From assembly GCA_963709505.1 (NCBI GenBank), contig CAVPXC010000010.1, forward strand, positions 74,906 through 138,905: DNA of 64,000 bases, given 5' to 3'. Under the pieces are notes generated by a model that worked only from the letters and a program-made list of their open reading frames with translations, was not told the origin of the DNA and did not search any database. Source of the DNA: CAVPXC01 sp963709505. GTDB taxonomy: Bacteria; Chloroflexota; Anaerolineae; JAAEKA01. A program made the translations under genes and the position numbers. Positions 42,526-51,605 of the stretch are shown here, piece by piece (position 1 is the stretch's first letter; each line of letters starts with the position of its first letter).

Positions 42526-42735
42526 TTGATGCAAAAAGAGGCCCAGCTCTTGCCAGCGACCTATGTGCTGGCTGGCATGCGTGAGGCGCTACTCGAAAAT
42601 GCCAGATTGTACGAACTGTGCAGGTACATCCGGCCTCTGCTTGTAGCTGCGGCGATCGCCATCCCAGTCGGACTCAAGCGCTGCAGAGTTCTACGTCAAA
42701 CAACCGAACCGTCCGAAGCGGCATGGATAACGTGA
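42526..42735 (+). pseudogene. C-terminal remnant of an ABC-2 type transporter permease
   Basis: The 69-residue frame contains LLPATYVLAGMREALLENAR and a membrane segment YIRPLLVAAAIAIPVGLK. This matches the final loop and helix of ABC-2 permeases (PxtYxLxGMRxALL, then last TM). The rest of the permease and its ATPase are absent. It is preceded by no convincing start and is probably gene debris. Confidence 0.5.
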
Positions 42736-43031
42736 AACATCCAACTGATTCGACCTGTGTTTGACTGGTAGACAAGGAAACAAGGAAACAAGGCCATGAG
42801 GTGGTACCGTCAGCCGAGTTTCTTCCTGGTCTACCAGTCTTTTCGTCCCGTAAATGCCCCTGTTTTCCACCCTTGTGCTATAATCTCCTCGTGTTCCTCG
42901 CCGCATAAGCATCCTGTCAACCAAGTTTCTGCGTGGTGTCACCCTGAGGCTCGGCGAAGGGTGACACCACGCAAGGATTAATTATACAGAGTAATAGGCA
43001 TCCTCGAACATATTATTGAAGCGGCCAAAGC
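42736..43031. other. intergenic region with extended -10 promoter and a REP-like hairpin
   Basis: No gene. It contains TGCTATAAT (42876-42884), an extended -10 promoter directed forward. A palindrome follows: gtggtgtcaccctgaggctc with a short loop and its complement (42933-42975). The same repeat family is at 56190-56275. The hairpin would lie in the leader of the penicillin acylase transcript. Confidence 0.45.
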
Positions 43032-43127
43032 ATGACAAACGGCATCTCCAGGCAACTGGACGAGCTGGCTGCTGAGGCCAATGAATATCTACATAGGCTC
43101 ACGTCGATCCCAGGCGCTTGCATATGA
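43032..43127 (+). CDS. 31-residue ORF coupled to penicillin acylase
   Basis: ATG 43032 opens MTNGISRQLDELAAEANEYL and ends at TGA 43125-43127, overlapping the acylase ATG as ATGA. The peptide is helical and amphipathic. There is no strong ribosome binding site. It may be a real upstream ORF setting acylase translation, or chance. Confidence 0.3.
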   Translation: MTNGISRQLDELAAEANEYLHRLTSIPGACI

Positions 43128-45615
43128 CTCCTGCACTGCTTCTTGTCACGATCACTCTCGTCATCTTCGGACTTCTCGCATTGGCCTTCGTCGGCGTGGT
43201 TTGGTACGTTTTTCGCCGGCCGTTGTCTCGTGTGAAGGGCGATGTCGAGTTGCCTGAACTGTCCGCGCCCGTCGAGATCGTGCGCGATCGTTGGGGCGTG
43301 CCCCACATCTACGCCGAGACGGAGCGCGACGCGTTTTTCGCCCAAGGCTATGTCCATGCCCAGGATCGTCTGTTTCAAATGGAGTACGCCCGGCGTTTGG
43401 CGCGAGGCACGCTGGCGGAGGTTTTTGGCGTGGCCGCTTTGGAGGCCGACCGGTGGAGCCGGGTGATCGGCTTCTGGCGCTCCACCCACAGGGACTGCCA
43501 AGGCCTCGGCCCCGAAGAGACTGGCGCGCTTGAAGCCTACGCGGCCGGCGTCAACGCCTACATTGTGTCCAGTCGCCTGCGGATGCCGGCCGAATTCACC
43601 ATCGCGGGCTTTAAACCAGATCCCTGGCAGACGCAGGATACGCTCGGCGTGCTCAAAGTGCTTGGCTGGGCGCTGAGCCAAAATTGGGAGGGCGAGCTGC
43701 TGCGCGTGGAACTGCTGCAGGCGCTTGGGCCGGAGCGGGCAGCCGAGCTCGAGCCGTTCTACCCGGCAGGCAACCCGATTGTTGTGCCGAACCTGGGTGG
43801 TATTACCAGCCCGGAGCAGCTTGCCGAGGCCGCAGGCCGTCTACGGACGGCCTACCAGGCTGCTAGCCAGTGGTTTGGACAGGCCACGATGGCCGGCAGC
43901 AACAACTGGGTCATCGGGCCGTTGCGCACCGCCACACGCCGGCCTTTGCTGGCCAACGATCCTCACCTGTCGGTCACGATGCCCTCGCTGTGGTACGAGA
44001 ACCACGTCGAGGCGGCAGATGGCAGTCTGCGTTTCACCGGCGCCACGATCCCCGGCATCCCCGGCATCGTCGTCGGTCACAACGAGCGCATTGCATGGGG
44101 CATCACTGCCGGCCGGGCCGACACGCAGGACCTTTTCGTCGAGCAGCGCCATCCCGAACGGCCCACCTGGTTCCGCGCCGGCGACGAATGGACGCCGGCA
44201 ACCGTATTGAACGAGGAAATCCGCGTGCGCAGCCAGGCCGAGCCCCATCTGGAAGAAGTGATCCTCACCCGTCACGGGCCTCTGATCAACGGGTTGGTGG
44301 CGGCTGCGGGTCCCAGCCCGGAAGACGGAGGGCGTCAGGCGCTGCCAGATCTGGCACTGCGCTGGAGCGGCCATGAGCCGAGCGCCTCGATGCGCGGGCT
44401 ATTGGGTCTGTTGAAGGCACAGGACTGGCCCAGCTTTCGCGCGGCCCTGGCCGACGTGGGCGATCCCTCGCTGAACATCGTGTACGCCGATGTCGACGGC
44501 AACATCGGCTACCAGTACGTCGCTCGTGTGCCTAATCGCCGCCGTGGCCACGGCCTGCTTCCAAGCCCCGGTTGGGATGACAGCTACGCCTGGGATGGAT
44601 GGGTACCTTTTGAGGAGCTGCCTTCGGCCCTCAACCCGCCCCAGGGCTATGCTCTTTCCGCCAACAACAAGCCCGCGCCCGACAGCTACCCGCATTTCCT
44701 GGGCGCCGACTGGTACCCTGGTTATCGGGCCGCGCGTATTGATCGCATGCTGCAAGCCAAGCCGCGCTTCACCATCCACGACTTCCAGAACATGCAGATG
44801 GACGTCTTTTCGGTGCAGGCCGAGGCTCTTGTGCCGCTGCTTTAGCCTGGCGGAGGGATCAAACCTACTCGAAAAGCGTATCGTGCGGGAGCTGGAAACC
44901 TGGAATCTTTCGCATCGAAGTCGACAGCTTTGCAGCGGCTGCCTACGAGGTAATGCGCCTGCATCTGCTGGACCTGGTCTTTGCCGACAAGCTCGGCGGC
45001 CTCGCAGGCGCGTACAAGGGCAAATCGCTCAATGCTGTCTTCTCAGCCTCGACCTTTGCCGGCAAGGCGAGCCTGTGCCTGGTCAACCTCCTGGAGCAGG
45101 ACGAGAGCTGGTGGTTCCGGGATGTCGCGACCGGCACATCGCGCACACGAGACGAACTCCTGCGCGTGGCGCTCAAACGCACTGCCGACACGCTCTACGA
45201 GCTAATCGGCAAGGACCCGCGCAAATGGGCCTGGGGAAAGGTACACCAGATAGAGTTTCCGCACCTCTTCGGCCGCGGCCGGTTCATGCGCACTATGTTC
45301 AACCGCGGCCAGTATCCTATCAGCGGCGACGAACAAACCGTCTGGATGACCGCGCAGAATCTGGAATTGCCTTTCGGGCTGGTGACCACCACCGCCACCT
45401 ATCGCCAGGTGCTGGACGTGGGCGACTGGGATCGCTCGACCGCCATCCTCTCTACCGGCCAATCCGGCCAACCCACCAGCGTGCACTATGCCGATCATTT
45501 CGAGCTGTGGCGCGAAGGCGAGCAGCACGCCATGCTCTGGTCGCGCCAGGCGGTGGACTCTGAGGCGGAGGCGACGATGTGGCTGAGGAGGCGCAGGAGG
45601 AGTGGAGTGAAGTGA
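43124..45615 (+). CDS. penicillin acylase family Ntn-hydrolase, two frameshifts
   Basis: From ATG 43124 an N-terminal membrane segment (ALLLVTITLVIFGLLALAFVGVVWYVF) precedes the alpha-subunit region (VPHIYAETERDAFFAQGYVHAQDRLFQME). The autoprocessing site GSNNWVIGP follows (Ser becomes the beta-chain N-terminal nucleophile), then NDPHLSVTMPSLWYE and SANNKPAPD. The frame breaks near 44841 and again near 44905. The match resumes as EVDSFAAAAYEVMRLHLLDL and runs to 45615 with YPISGDEQTVW and the typical HYADHFELW. Repaired length is about 830 residues. It hydrolyses amide bonds, possibly N-acyl-homoserine lactones or beta-lactam side chains, at the outer membrane face. Confidence 0.88.
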
Positions 45616-45714
45616 TGAGAGTGAATGAGGTGAGAGTGGAGAGTTCAATCCTTCACTCATCATTCATCACTTCATCCCTTCATCGCTCTCACTTCCATCC
45701 CACCAGGAGACACA

Positions 45715-46535
45715 ATGAGCCGCCAGATTGACATGCGCGCAGCGTGGAACAGGACAAGTGCGGGTTATCAACGGCTCCATCAGATCCCAACAGATGCGGC
45801 GCACTATGGCCCGTGGGCGCCGGATGAAAGTGAGTTGCGCCTGCTGGGCGACGTGCGGGATAAGCGCATCCTGGAGCTTGGATGCGGCGGCGGGCAGTGC
45901 AGCATTGCCTTTGCCCGGCAGGGCGCTATCGCGGTGGGCATTGACTTGAGCGACGAGCAGCTTTCCTTTGCCCGCCGGCTGGCCGAGCAGGTGGAGCAGT
46001 CTAGCCACGCCGGGGTCAGCGCCTTTGTCCCGCCAATCTTCCTGCAAGGTGAGGCAAGCGATCTCAGCCTTTCGCCGACCGGAGTTTCGATGTGGTGTTC
46101 TCCGCCTACGCCTTACATTATGTGCCGCACATCGAGACCTGTCTTGCCGAGGTGAGCCGGGTGCTTCGCCTTCCTGATCCGGGCAGAGGCATACCTGGCG
46201 GTCAATTCGTCTTTAGCCTGGACCATCCCTTCCGCGATTGTTTCTGGGATGATGACCGCGACGAAGACAGCCTGCAGCCTTTACGAAGCTATTTCGTGCG
46301 CGGCGCGATGGACTGGCAGTTTGGATCGAGCGGTGAGTGGATGCGCTCCTACCACCGCACCATCGGCGACTGGGTCGACCTGCTGCACGGCGCCAGCTTG
46401 CAGGTCGAGCGCATTCTCGAACCCGAACCCGTGCTCTCGGTCGAAGAGCAAACGAGCTGGTCGGAGAGTTATGACCTCGAGGTTGCCAGGTTGATCCCCC
46501 AGACGATCATCTTTGTGGCGAGGAATCGTGGATGA
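45715..46535 (+). CDS. class I SAM-dependent methyltransferase, frameshifted
   Basis: ATG 45715 follows AGGAGAC. The product has RILELGCGGGQCSIAFARQ (motif I) and GIDLSDEQL. Near 46067 a C seems to be missing from a C run; the other frame continues as PFADRSFDVVFSAYALHYV and FVFSLDHPF. The repaired protein of about 273 residues resembles UbiE/type-11 methyltransferases. The acceptor is unknown. Confidence 0.82.
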
Positions 46536-46545
46536 AAATGCCTCG

Positions 46546-46592
46546 ACAAGTCGAGGAGTCGGCACGTATCGAGGATCTGAACTTGTTCAGGT
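46546..46592. repeat. palindromic words between convergent genes
   Basis: cctcgacaagtcgagg and a following ctgaacttgttcag lie between the methyltransferase and the M23 peptidase stop. They are the same words as at 31628-31734 and 37131-37250, and may form a bidirectional terminator. Confidence 0.6.
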
Positions 46593-46601
46593 ATTCTTAG
46601 G

Positions 46602-47616
46602 TCAGTTCGGCAACAGCTTGCGCGGATCGGTGAGGTAGCCGAAGTCGCGCAGCTCGAAGTGCAGATGCGGGCCGGTGGAGTTGCCGGTGGATCCGATCAG
46701 CCCGATGACCTGGCCTTTGCGCACCACGTCGCCTTCCCGCACGAAGGCCTGCGACAGATGGGCGTAGAGGGTGACGTAGTCGATGTTGTGGTCGATAATG
46801 ACTCGTCCGCCGTAGCCGACCGACGAGTAGCCCGATTTGATCACCACACCGCTGTCGGCGGCCAGCACGGGTGTGCCCCAAGGAACTGCGATGTCGATGG
46901 CGCGATGGCTGCGGCCATAGCCTTGGCTGATGACGCCCTCGACCGGCCAGACGAAATGGCCGTCGCCGTACTTGAGCCATTCAGCAGGAGGCTCCACCTT
47001 AGCTTCCGCCGGTCGTTCACTCGGCTGGGCGTCTGGGTTGCGCATGGGCGGGCGCTCGGGTCGTACGCCGTCGAAGATCAGCAGCCGGCGGCCCGGCACT
47101 AGCGCCTCATCGGGATCTCGCAAATCGTTCCAAGCGGTCTCGATGAGGACGTTGACCGTTACCTGGTGAGCCTTGGCGATCTGCTCTAAAGTGTCCCCGT
47201 CCTTGACCGTGTAGCACAAATAGCGCGGCCCCGGCACGAGGATGGTCTGTCCGGGACGCAACTGGTCGAGTGGGAAGACGCCCGACGGTGTGACACAGGC
47301 CATAAGGTCCACGTCTCGACTCAGCTCGATCGCCAGCGTGTTCAGGTTGTCGCCCTGTTTCAGAACGTAGGGCTGGCCCGCTATCTCTGGGTTTTGGTCG
47401 TTTTCCTGACGAGCCGCATCCAGGTCGAACATAGCCAACGGCAGAAACATACGCCGGTCCCCGGCGGTAGAGGCCGGTGGGTTGGTCTGAGCCGCAGCCG
47501 GTTGGCTGCCGCTGAAACAGATCGCCAGCAGGGCTATGGGTATTCCCCAGCGCCAAGCGTGAAGCCAGACGGTGGATCAGTGGATGCGCCCGAAATGGTG
47601 AGTTAAACGAGGTCAT
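46602..47616 (-). CDS. secreted LysM / M23 peptidase, frameshifted in the signal-peptide region
   Basis: The frame starting at ATG 47450 lacks a signal peptide. Joining it through the C4 run at 47545-47548 (one base too many) to ATG 47616 gives MTSFNSPFRAHPLIHRLASR, then the hydrophobic IPIALLAICFSGSQPAAAQ, a clean signal peptide. Two LysM modules follow (YVLKQGDNLNTLAIELSRD and YTVKDGDTLEQIAKAHQVT), then an M23 domain: HRAIDIAVPWGTPV (zinc His and Asp), VIIDHNIDYVTLYAHLS and GPHLHFELR (HxH). It is a peptidoglycan endopeptidase or amidase-activator type protein acting in the envelope. Confidence 0.88.
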
Positions 47617-47839
47617 CGTAACGAGATTGTATCCAAACTAGTTGTTGAGGTCAAGCGAAGGACCGCTCTTTAGACGAAGCAGGGTGGATGGCAGTTCCGA
47701 CGCAAGGGTCGCAGGTTGCAGGTTGCAAGTGCAGGTGCAAGTCCTGTGCAACCTGCAACCAGCCCTACCTGGCGCGAAGTGGTTACGCATAGAATACCAA
47801 CTGGACGGCAGTAGATATCAGCAAAAGGTTTAACGTTGT
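47617..47839. other. intergenic gap with short heptamer repeat
   Basis: No gene. It contains gcaggttgcaggttgcaag (47707-47728) and, about 30 bp on, the complementary gcaacctgcaacc. Divergent promoters for the M23 peptidase and the methyltransferase must lie here but none stands out. Confidence 0.4.
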
Positions 47840-48721
47840 ATGGACAATGAGAGTGCAACCAAGCTAGAGCAGGCCCTCTGGCGCATCTACCGGCGATCGC
47901 AGCCGGCCGTGCCCTGGCGCGATGGCGCCAACCTGCCTTGGGACGATCCCCTCTTCAGCGAGCGTATGCTGCGCGAGCATCTGGATCAGAGCCATGGCGC
48001 TGCCAGCCGCCAGCAGCCAGAGCTTTTGCGTCAGGTAGATTGGCTGTGGGAGCATCTCGGCCTCCAACCGGGATGTCATGTGCTTGACATAACCTGCGGA
48101 CCCGGCCTGTACGCCGTCGAACTGGCGCGGCGTGGCGCGCAGGTCACCGGCATCGACTTTAGCCCCGCCAGCATTCGCTACGCCCGCGTGCTGGCAGCCG
48201 AGCAGCAAGTGGACGATCGCTGCAGCTTCATCCAGGCCGACGTCCGTGCGGCGCTGCCCGAGCAGGCCGGCCAGGCTTATGACGCGGCGTTGTTTCTCTA
48301 CGGCCAGTTGGCCGTGTTTACCCGTGCGGAAGCGGCTCAGCTGCTAAGCAGCGCGGCCGCGGCGTTGCGGGCCGGTGGCCGGCTGGCAATCGAGCTCCTG
48401 GATTTCGAGCGGATCGACAAGAGCAGCAGTACGTGGTGGTTCACCGACGATACAGGCTTGTGGGGCGACGCGCCCTTCCTGAACCTGGGCGAGCGCACTT
48501 GGGACGACGAACAGCGCGCCTCCATCGACCGTTTCTACGTCATCGAGCTGCGGAGCGGTGAGCTGCAGGAGATCGGCTTGTCGGATAACGGCTACGAGGC
48601 CGAGGAGATGCTGGCGATGTTGCGTTCGAGCGGCTTTGAGCAGGCCCGAGCGTACCCGGCCTGGGATGGCCTCGAAATGTATGACGCCCAAGAGTGGGTG
48701 GTCTATGTCGCCGAAAAGTAA
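47840..48721 (+). CDS. class I SAM-dependent methyltransferase
   Basis: The 293-residue protein has an N-terminal extension (PWRDGANLPWDDPLFSERML) found in a group of small-molecule methyltransferases, then VLDITCGPGLYAVELARRG (motif I), GIDFSPASIRYAR, CSFIQADVRAALP and GGRLAIELLDF. The C-terminal half has aromatic strands (TWWFTDDTGLWGD) that may form the substrate pocket. The frame is intact. The acceptor is unknown. Confidence 0.87.
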   Translation: MDNESATKLEQALWRIYRRSQPAVPWRDGANLPWDDPLFSERMLREHLDQSHGAASRQQPELLRQVDWLWEHLGLQPGCHVLDITCGPGLYAVELARRGAQVTGIDFSPASIRYARVLAAEQQVDDRCSFIQADVRAALPEQAGQAYDAALFLYGQLAVFTRAEAAQLLSSAAAALRAGGRLAIELLDFERIDKSSSTWWFTDDTGLWGDAPFLNLGERTWDDEQRASIDRFYVIELRSGELQEIGLSDNGYEAEEMLAMLRSSGFEQARAYPAWDGLEMYDAQEWVVYVAEK

Positions 48722-48766
48722 TCTGCGATCGTCACTGAGAAAGAAAGAGCAGCCACAGCCCAAACC

Positions 48767-49452
48767 ATGAGCATCCACCGTACCCAGCCAGCCCGCAGGC
48801 TCGCCTCCTTGCTGGACCTCCGCGTCTTCGTCGTAGCCGACGACCCGCTCGCGCGCGGCGGGCTAGCGACCCTGGTGCGCGAGCAGCCGGGCTGTGAGTT
48901 GGCCGGCCAGGCCGCCAGCCAGCCCGATCTGCGGGCTGACGTCGTCGCCGGCCGGCCTGACGTGATCCTCTGGGATCTGGGGTGGGACCCGGCGCGCAGC
49001 CTGGAGCGGCTCGGCGAGCTGGCCGAGGATTTGCCGCCGGTGTTGGCGCTCTTGCCTGCCGGCACGCGAGTCGAGAGCACGGCGGCGCATGCCTGGCGCG
49101 CAGGCGCGCGGGCCTTCTGCCGCGCGATGCCGACTCCGACAGAATCCTGGCTGCGCTTCACGCCTTGGGCCGCAGCCTGGTCGTGCTGGATGGTTCCTTT
49201 GCCGGCGATCTCCTGTTGTCGGCCCAACCCGAGGCATCCGGCGATCGACCGGTCGAGGATCTCACTCCGCGGGAGTTGGAAGTATTGCAGCTTTTGGCCG
49301 AAGGCCTGGCCAACAAGGCCATTGCGCAGCGCCTCGGCGTCAGCGATCACACCATCAAGTTCCACGTCAACGCCATTCTCGGCAAGCTCGGCGCACAAAG
49401 CCGCACCGAAGCCGTCGTCCGCGCCACCCGCCTCGGCCTGATCGTTCTCTAG
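48767..49452 (+). CDS. NarL/LuxR-type response regulator, frameshifted
   Basis: ATG 48767 gives a degenerate receiver domain (LRVFVVADDPLARGGLATLV, then DVILWDLGWDP with the likely phospho-acceptor Asp and LALLPAG). Near 49116 one C is missing; the other frame continues as LPRDADSDRILAALHAL and a LuxR helix-turn-helix (LTPRELEVLQLLAEGLANKA, TIKFHVNAILGKLG). Repaired length is about 229 residues. No histidine kinase is adjacent; it may regulate the proteases downstream (inference from position). Confidence 0.82.
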
Positions 49453-49590
49453 CCAGTTCACGATCGACTATCTCACCTTCTTGCTTCCATTACCTGCCCA
49501 TTCTTCCAGGTCGCGCGCTAATCGTATTGGGGATGCACGCCGCGGCAGAATCAGCTATACTGTCAGAGCTTAATGAAAGTGGATGAAAGC

Positions 49591-49622
49591 GACCTCCGAG
49601 GTCTTCCGGGACCTCGGAGGTC
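49591..49622. terminator. 13-bp hairpin between regulator and protease
   Basis: gacctccgaggtc (49591-49603) and its exact complement (49610-49622) with a 6-nt loop. There is no T-run directly after it, so it may be a protein-binding palindrome or weak terminator rather than a classic terminator. Confidence 0.45.
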
Positions 49623-49666
49623 TGTCTGACCAACAACTCAAGGTCCAACCCTGGAGGTTTCTTACC

Positions 49667-50563
49667 ATGTCCGATGTACTATCAACTCTTTCCGACGGAT
49701 TAGCCGCCGCAGTCGAGACCGCCGGCCAGAGCGTCGTGCGGGTCGATGCCCGCCAGCGCATGCCGGCATCCGGCATCGTCTGGTCGGCCGACGGCTTGAT
49801 CGTCACCGCCCATCACGTTGTCGAGCGCGACGATGAAATCTCGATCGGCCTGCCCGATGGCAGCGAGGCCACGGCCACGCTCGTCGGCCGCGATCCGACT
49901 ACCGACCTGGCTCTGCTGCGTGCCACCGACGCCAACCTCACGCCCCCGGCGTGGGTCGAGGACGCTGATCTGCGCGTCGGCCAATTGGTGCTGGCTTTGG
50001 GCCGGCCCGGAAATACCATGCAGGCCACCCTGGGTATCGTGAGCGCTTTGGGAGATGCCTGGCGCACAGGCGCAGGCGGCGCCATCGACCGCTATGTGCA
50101 GACCGACGTCACCATGTACGCCGGTTTCTCCGGCGGCCCGCTGGTGGACGTGGCAGGCCGCGTCGTGGGCCTGAACAGCTCAGCGCTCCTGCGCGGAGTC
50201 AGCCCTGCGATCCCGGTGGCAACCCTGCGCCGGGTCGTGGACACCCTGCTGGCCCATGGCAAAGTCCGCCGCGGCTATCTGGGCGTCAGCACGCAGCGCA
50301 TTCACTTGCCCGGCGCCCTGGCCGAGAAGGCGGGGCAGGACACCGGCCTGATGATCGGGCAGGTGGTCGAGGGCAGTCCCGCCGAGCACGGTGGCCTGTT
50401 CCTGGGCGACACGATCGTTGCCGTAGCCGGCGAGCCGGTGCAGGACCACGACGACCTGCTGGGCAAGCTCAGCGGTGACCGCGTCGGCCAGACCGTGCCG
50501 TTCCGCATCCTGCGCGGCGGGCAGGTGGTGGAAGTTAGTGTGGTGATTGGAGAGCGCGAGTAG
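49667..50563 (+). CDS. S1C trypsin-like serine protease with PDZ domain (HtrA/Deg-like)
   Basis: From ATG 49667 (TGGAGGTTT upstream) the 298-residue protein has the chymotrypsin triad: His in VTAHHVVERDD, Asp in TTDLALLRA and Ser in YAGFSGGPLVD (GFSGGP rather than GNSGGP). A PDZ domain follows (GYLGVSTQRIHLP, LMIGQVVEGSPAEHGG, LGDTIVAVAGEPVQDHDDLL). There is no signal peptide or membrane segment, unlike typical DegP, so it may work in the cytoplasm. It is followed by a paralogous PDZ-less protease. Confidence 0.9.
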   Translation: MSDVLSTLSDGLAAAVETAGQSVVRVDARQRMPASGIVWSADGLIVTAHHVVERDDEISIGLPDGSEATATLVGRDPTTDLALLRATDANLTPPAWVEDADLRVGQLVLALGRPGNTMQATLGIVSALGDAWRTGAGGAIDRYVQTDVTMYAGFSGGPLVDVAGRVVGLNSSALLRGVSPAIPVATLRRVVDTLLAHGKVRRGYLGVSTQRIHLPGALAEKAGQDTGLMIGQVVEGSPAEHGGLFLGDTIVAVAGEPVQDHDDLLGKLSGDRVGQTVPFRILRGGQVVEVSVVIGERE

Positions 50564-50565
50564 TA

Positions 50566-50715
50566 GAGGGTGGAGGGTGGAGAGTGGAGAGTGGAGAGTG
50601 GAGAGTGGAGAGTGAAGAGTGAAGAGTGAAGAGTGCGGAATGAAAATATCGGAAGATCAGTTCTCTCGATATCTACACTCCACTCTCTCCACCCTCCACC
50701 CTCCACTTCCACTCT
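50566..50715. repeat. heptamer tandem repeat (gtggaga/gtgaaga) with inverted partner
   Basis: About ten tandem copies of agagtgg or agagtga (50566-50637) are followed 45 bp later by the complementary cactctctccaccctccacc array (50680-50717). The whole gap between the two protease genes can form a long hairpin. Confidence 0.85.
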
Positions 50716-50732
50716 TCCATCGGAGATGAACT

Positions 50733-51368
50733 ATGGAGACGAGTGGATTGTTGCAGCAGATCGACGCGGATCTCTCCGCAGTCGTGGATAAGGCACGGCA
50801 GAGCCTGGTGGAGATCTCCAATGGGCGGCACGGGCGTGGCGCAGGGACGATCTGGCATTCGGACGGGCTGATCGTGACCAACGCGCACGTCGTTCATGGC
50901 CAATCGCCCAAGGTGACGTTGCCCGACGGCCGCGAGCTGCCGGCTAAGGTATTGGCGCACGATTCGAGCCTCGACGTGGCCGTGCTGAAGGTGGAGGCGA
51001 GTGGACTGCCCACGGTGGAGCTGGGCGAATCCAGCAAGCTGCGCGCTGGCGAGTGGCTACTCGCCCTTGGGCATCCCTGGGGCGTGGAAGGCGCGGCCAC
51101 AGCCGGCATCGTGATCGGGGTTGGCGCGGACTGGCCGGAGCTGCCGCAGCCCGGTCGTGGCAGAACATCATTGGTTTCCGCCGGCCACGCGAGCGGCGAG
51201 TGGTTGGTCGCCAGCCTGCATCTGCGCCCCGGTCACTCCGGTGGCCCGATGGTGGACGCGCACGGCCGGCTGGTAGGCATCAACACCATGATGGCCGGCC
51301 CCGGTGTAGGCGTGGCCGTGCCGGTGCACGTGGTCAAGCGCTTCTTGCAGCAAGCGTTGAAGCGATAA
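50733..51368 (+). CDS. S1C trypsin-like serine protease without PDZ domain
   Basis: The 211-residue protein has the triad His in VTNAHVVHGQ, Asp in SLDVAVLKV and Ser in LRPGHSGGPMVD, with GLIVTNAHV and LGHPWGVEGA loops typical of HtrA proteases. It ends right after the barrel (FLQQALKR) without a PDZ. No signal peptide is present. It is a diverged neighbour of the protease at 49667 and probably arose by old duplication. Confidence 0.9.
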   Translation: METSGLLQQIDADLSAVVDKARQSLVEISNGRHGRGAGTIWHSDGLIVTNAHVVHGQSPKVTLPDGRELPAKVLAHDSSLDVAVLKVEASGLPTVELGESSKLRAGEWLLALGHPWGVEGAATAGIVIGVGADWPELPQPGRGRTSLVSAGHASGEWLVASLHLRPGHSGGPMVDAHGRLVGINTMMAGPGVGVAVPVHVVKRFLQQALKR

Positions 51369-51406
51369 GGTGACACGCGTCGGCTAATAGGTGACGTACA
51401 AAACAG

Positions 51407-51440
51407 AAAGGACCTTTCTTCCGAGTAAGGTCCTTTCTTT
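51407..51440 (+). terminator. terminator hairpin after the protease pair
   Basis: aaaggacctt (51407-51416) pairs with aaggtccttt (51427-51436), followed by CTTTA. Same sequence family as hairpins at 29278-29311 and 36494-36580. Confidence 0.7.
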
Positions 51441-51451
51441 AATGCATTCGT

Positions 51452-51535
51452 GTTGTCATTCTGAGGCGTCTGCGCCGAAGAATCCCGGTGTGGCAAGCGA
51501 GGGGGATCCTTCGGCGGACCTCAGGATGACAGTGC
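51452..51535. repeat. imperfect palindrome, ctgaggc-cgaag family
   Basis: gtcattctgaggcgtctgcg and a complementary arm ending cctcaggatgac lie about 40 bp apart. It is a diverged relative of the repeats at 42933-42975 and 56190-56275. Confidence 0.5.
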
Positions 51536-51605
51536 AGGACACAATCCAGGATGGAATCACCGTGGTTGCGTGCTTGGAAGCTGCAAGCTTCACCTTGCGA
51601 TAGGT

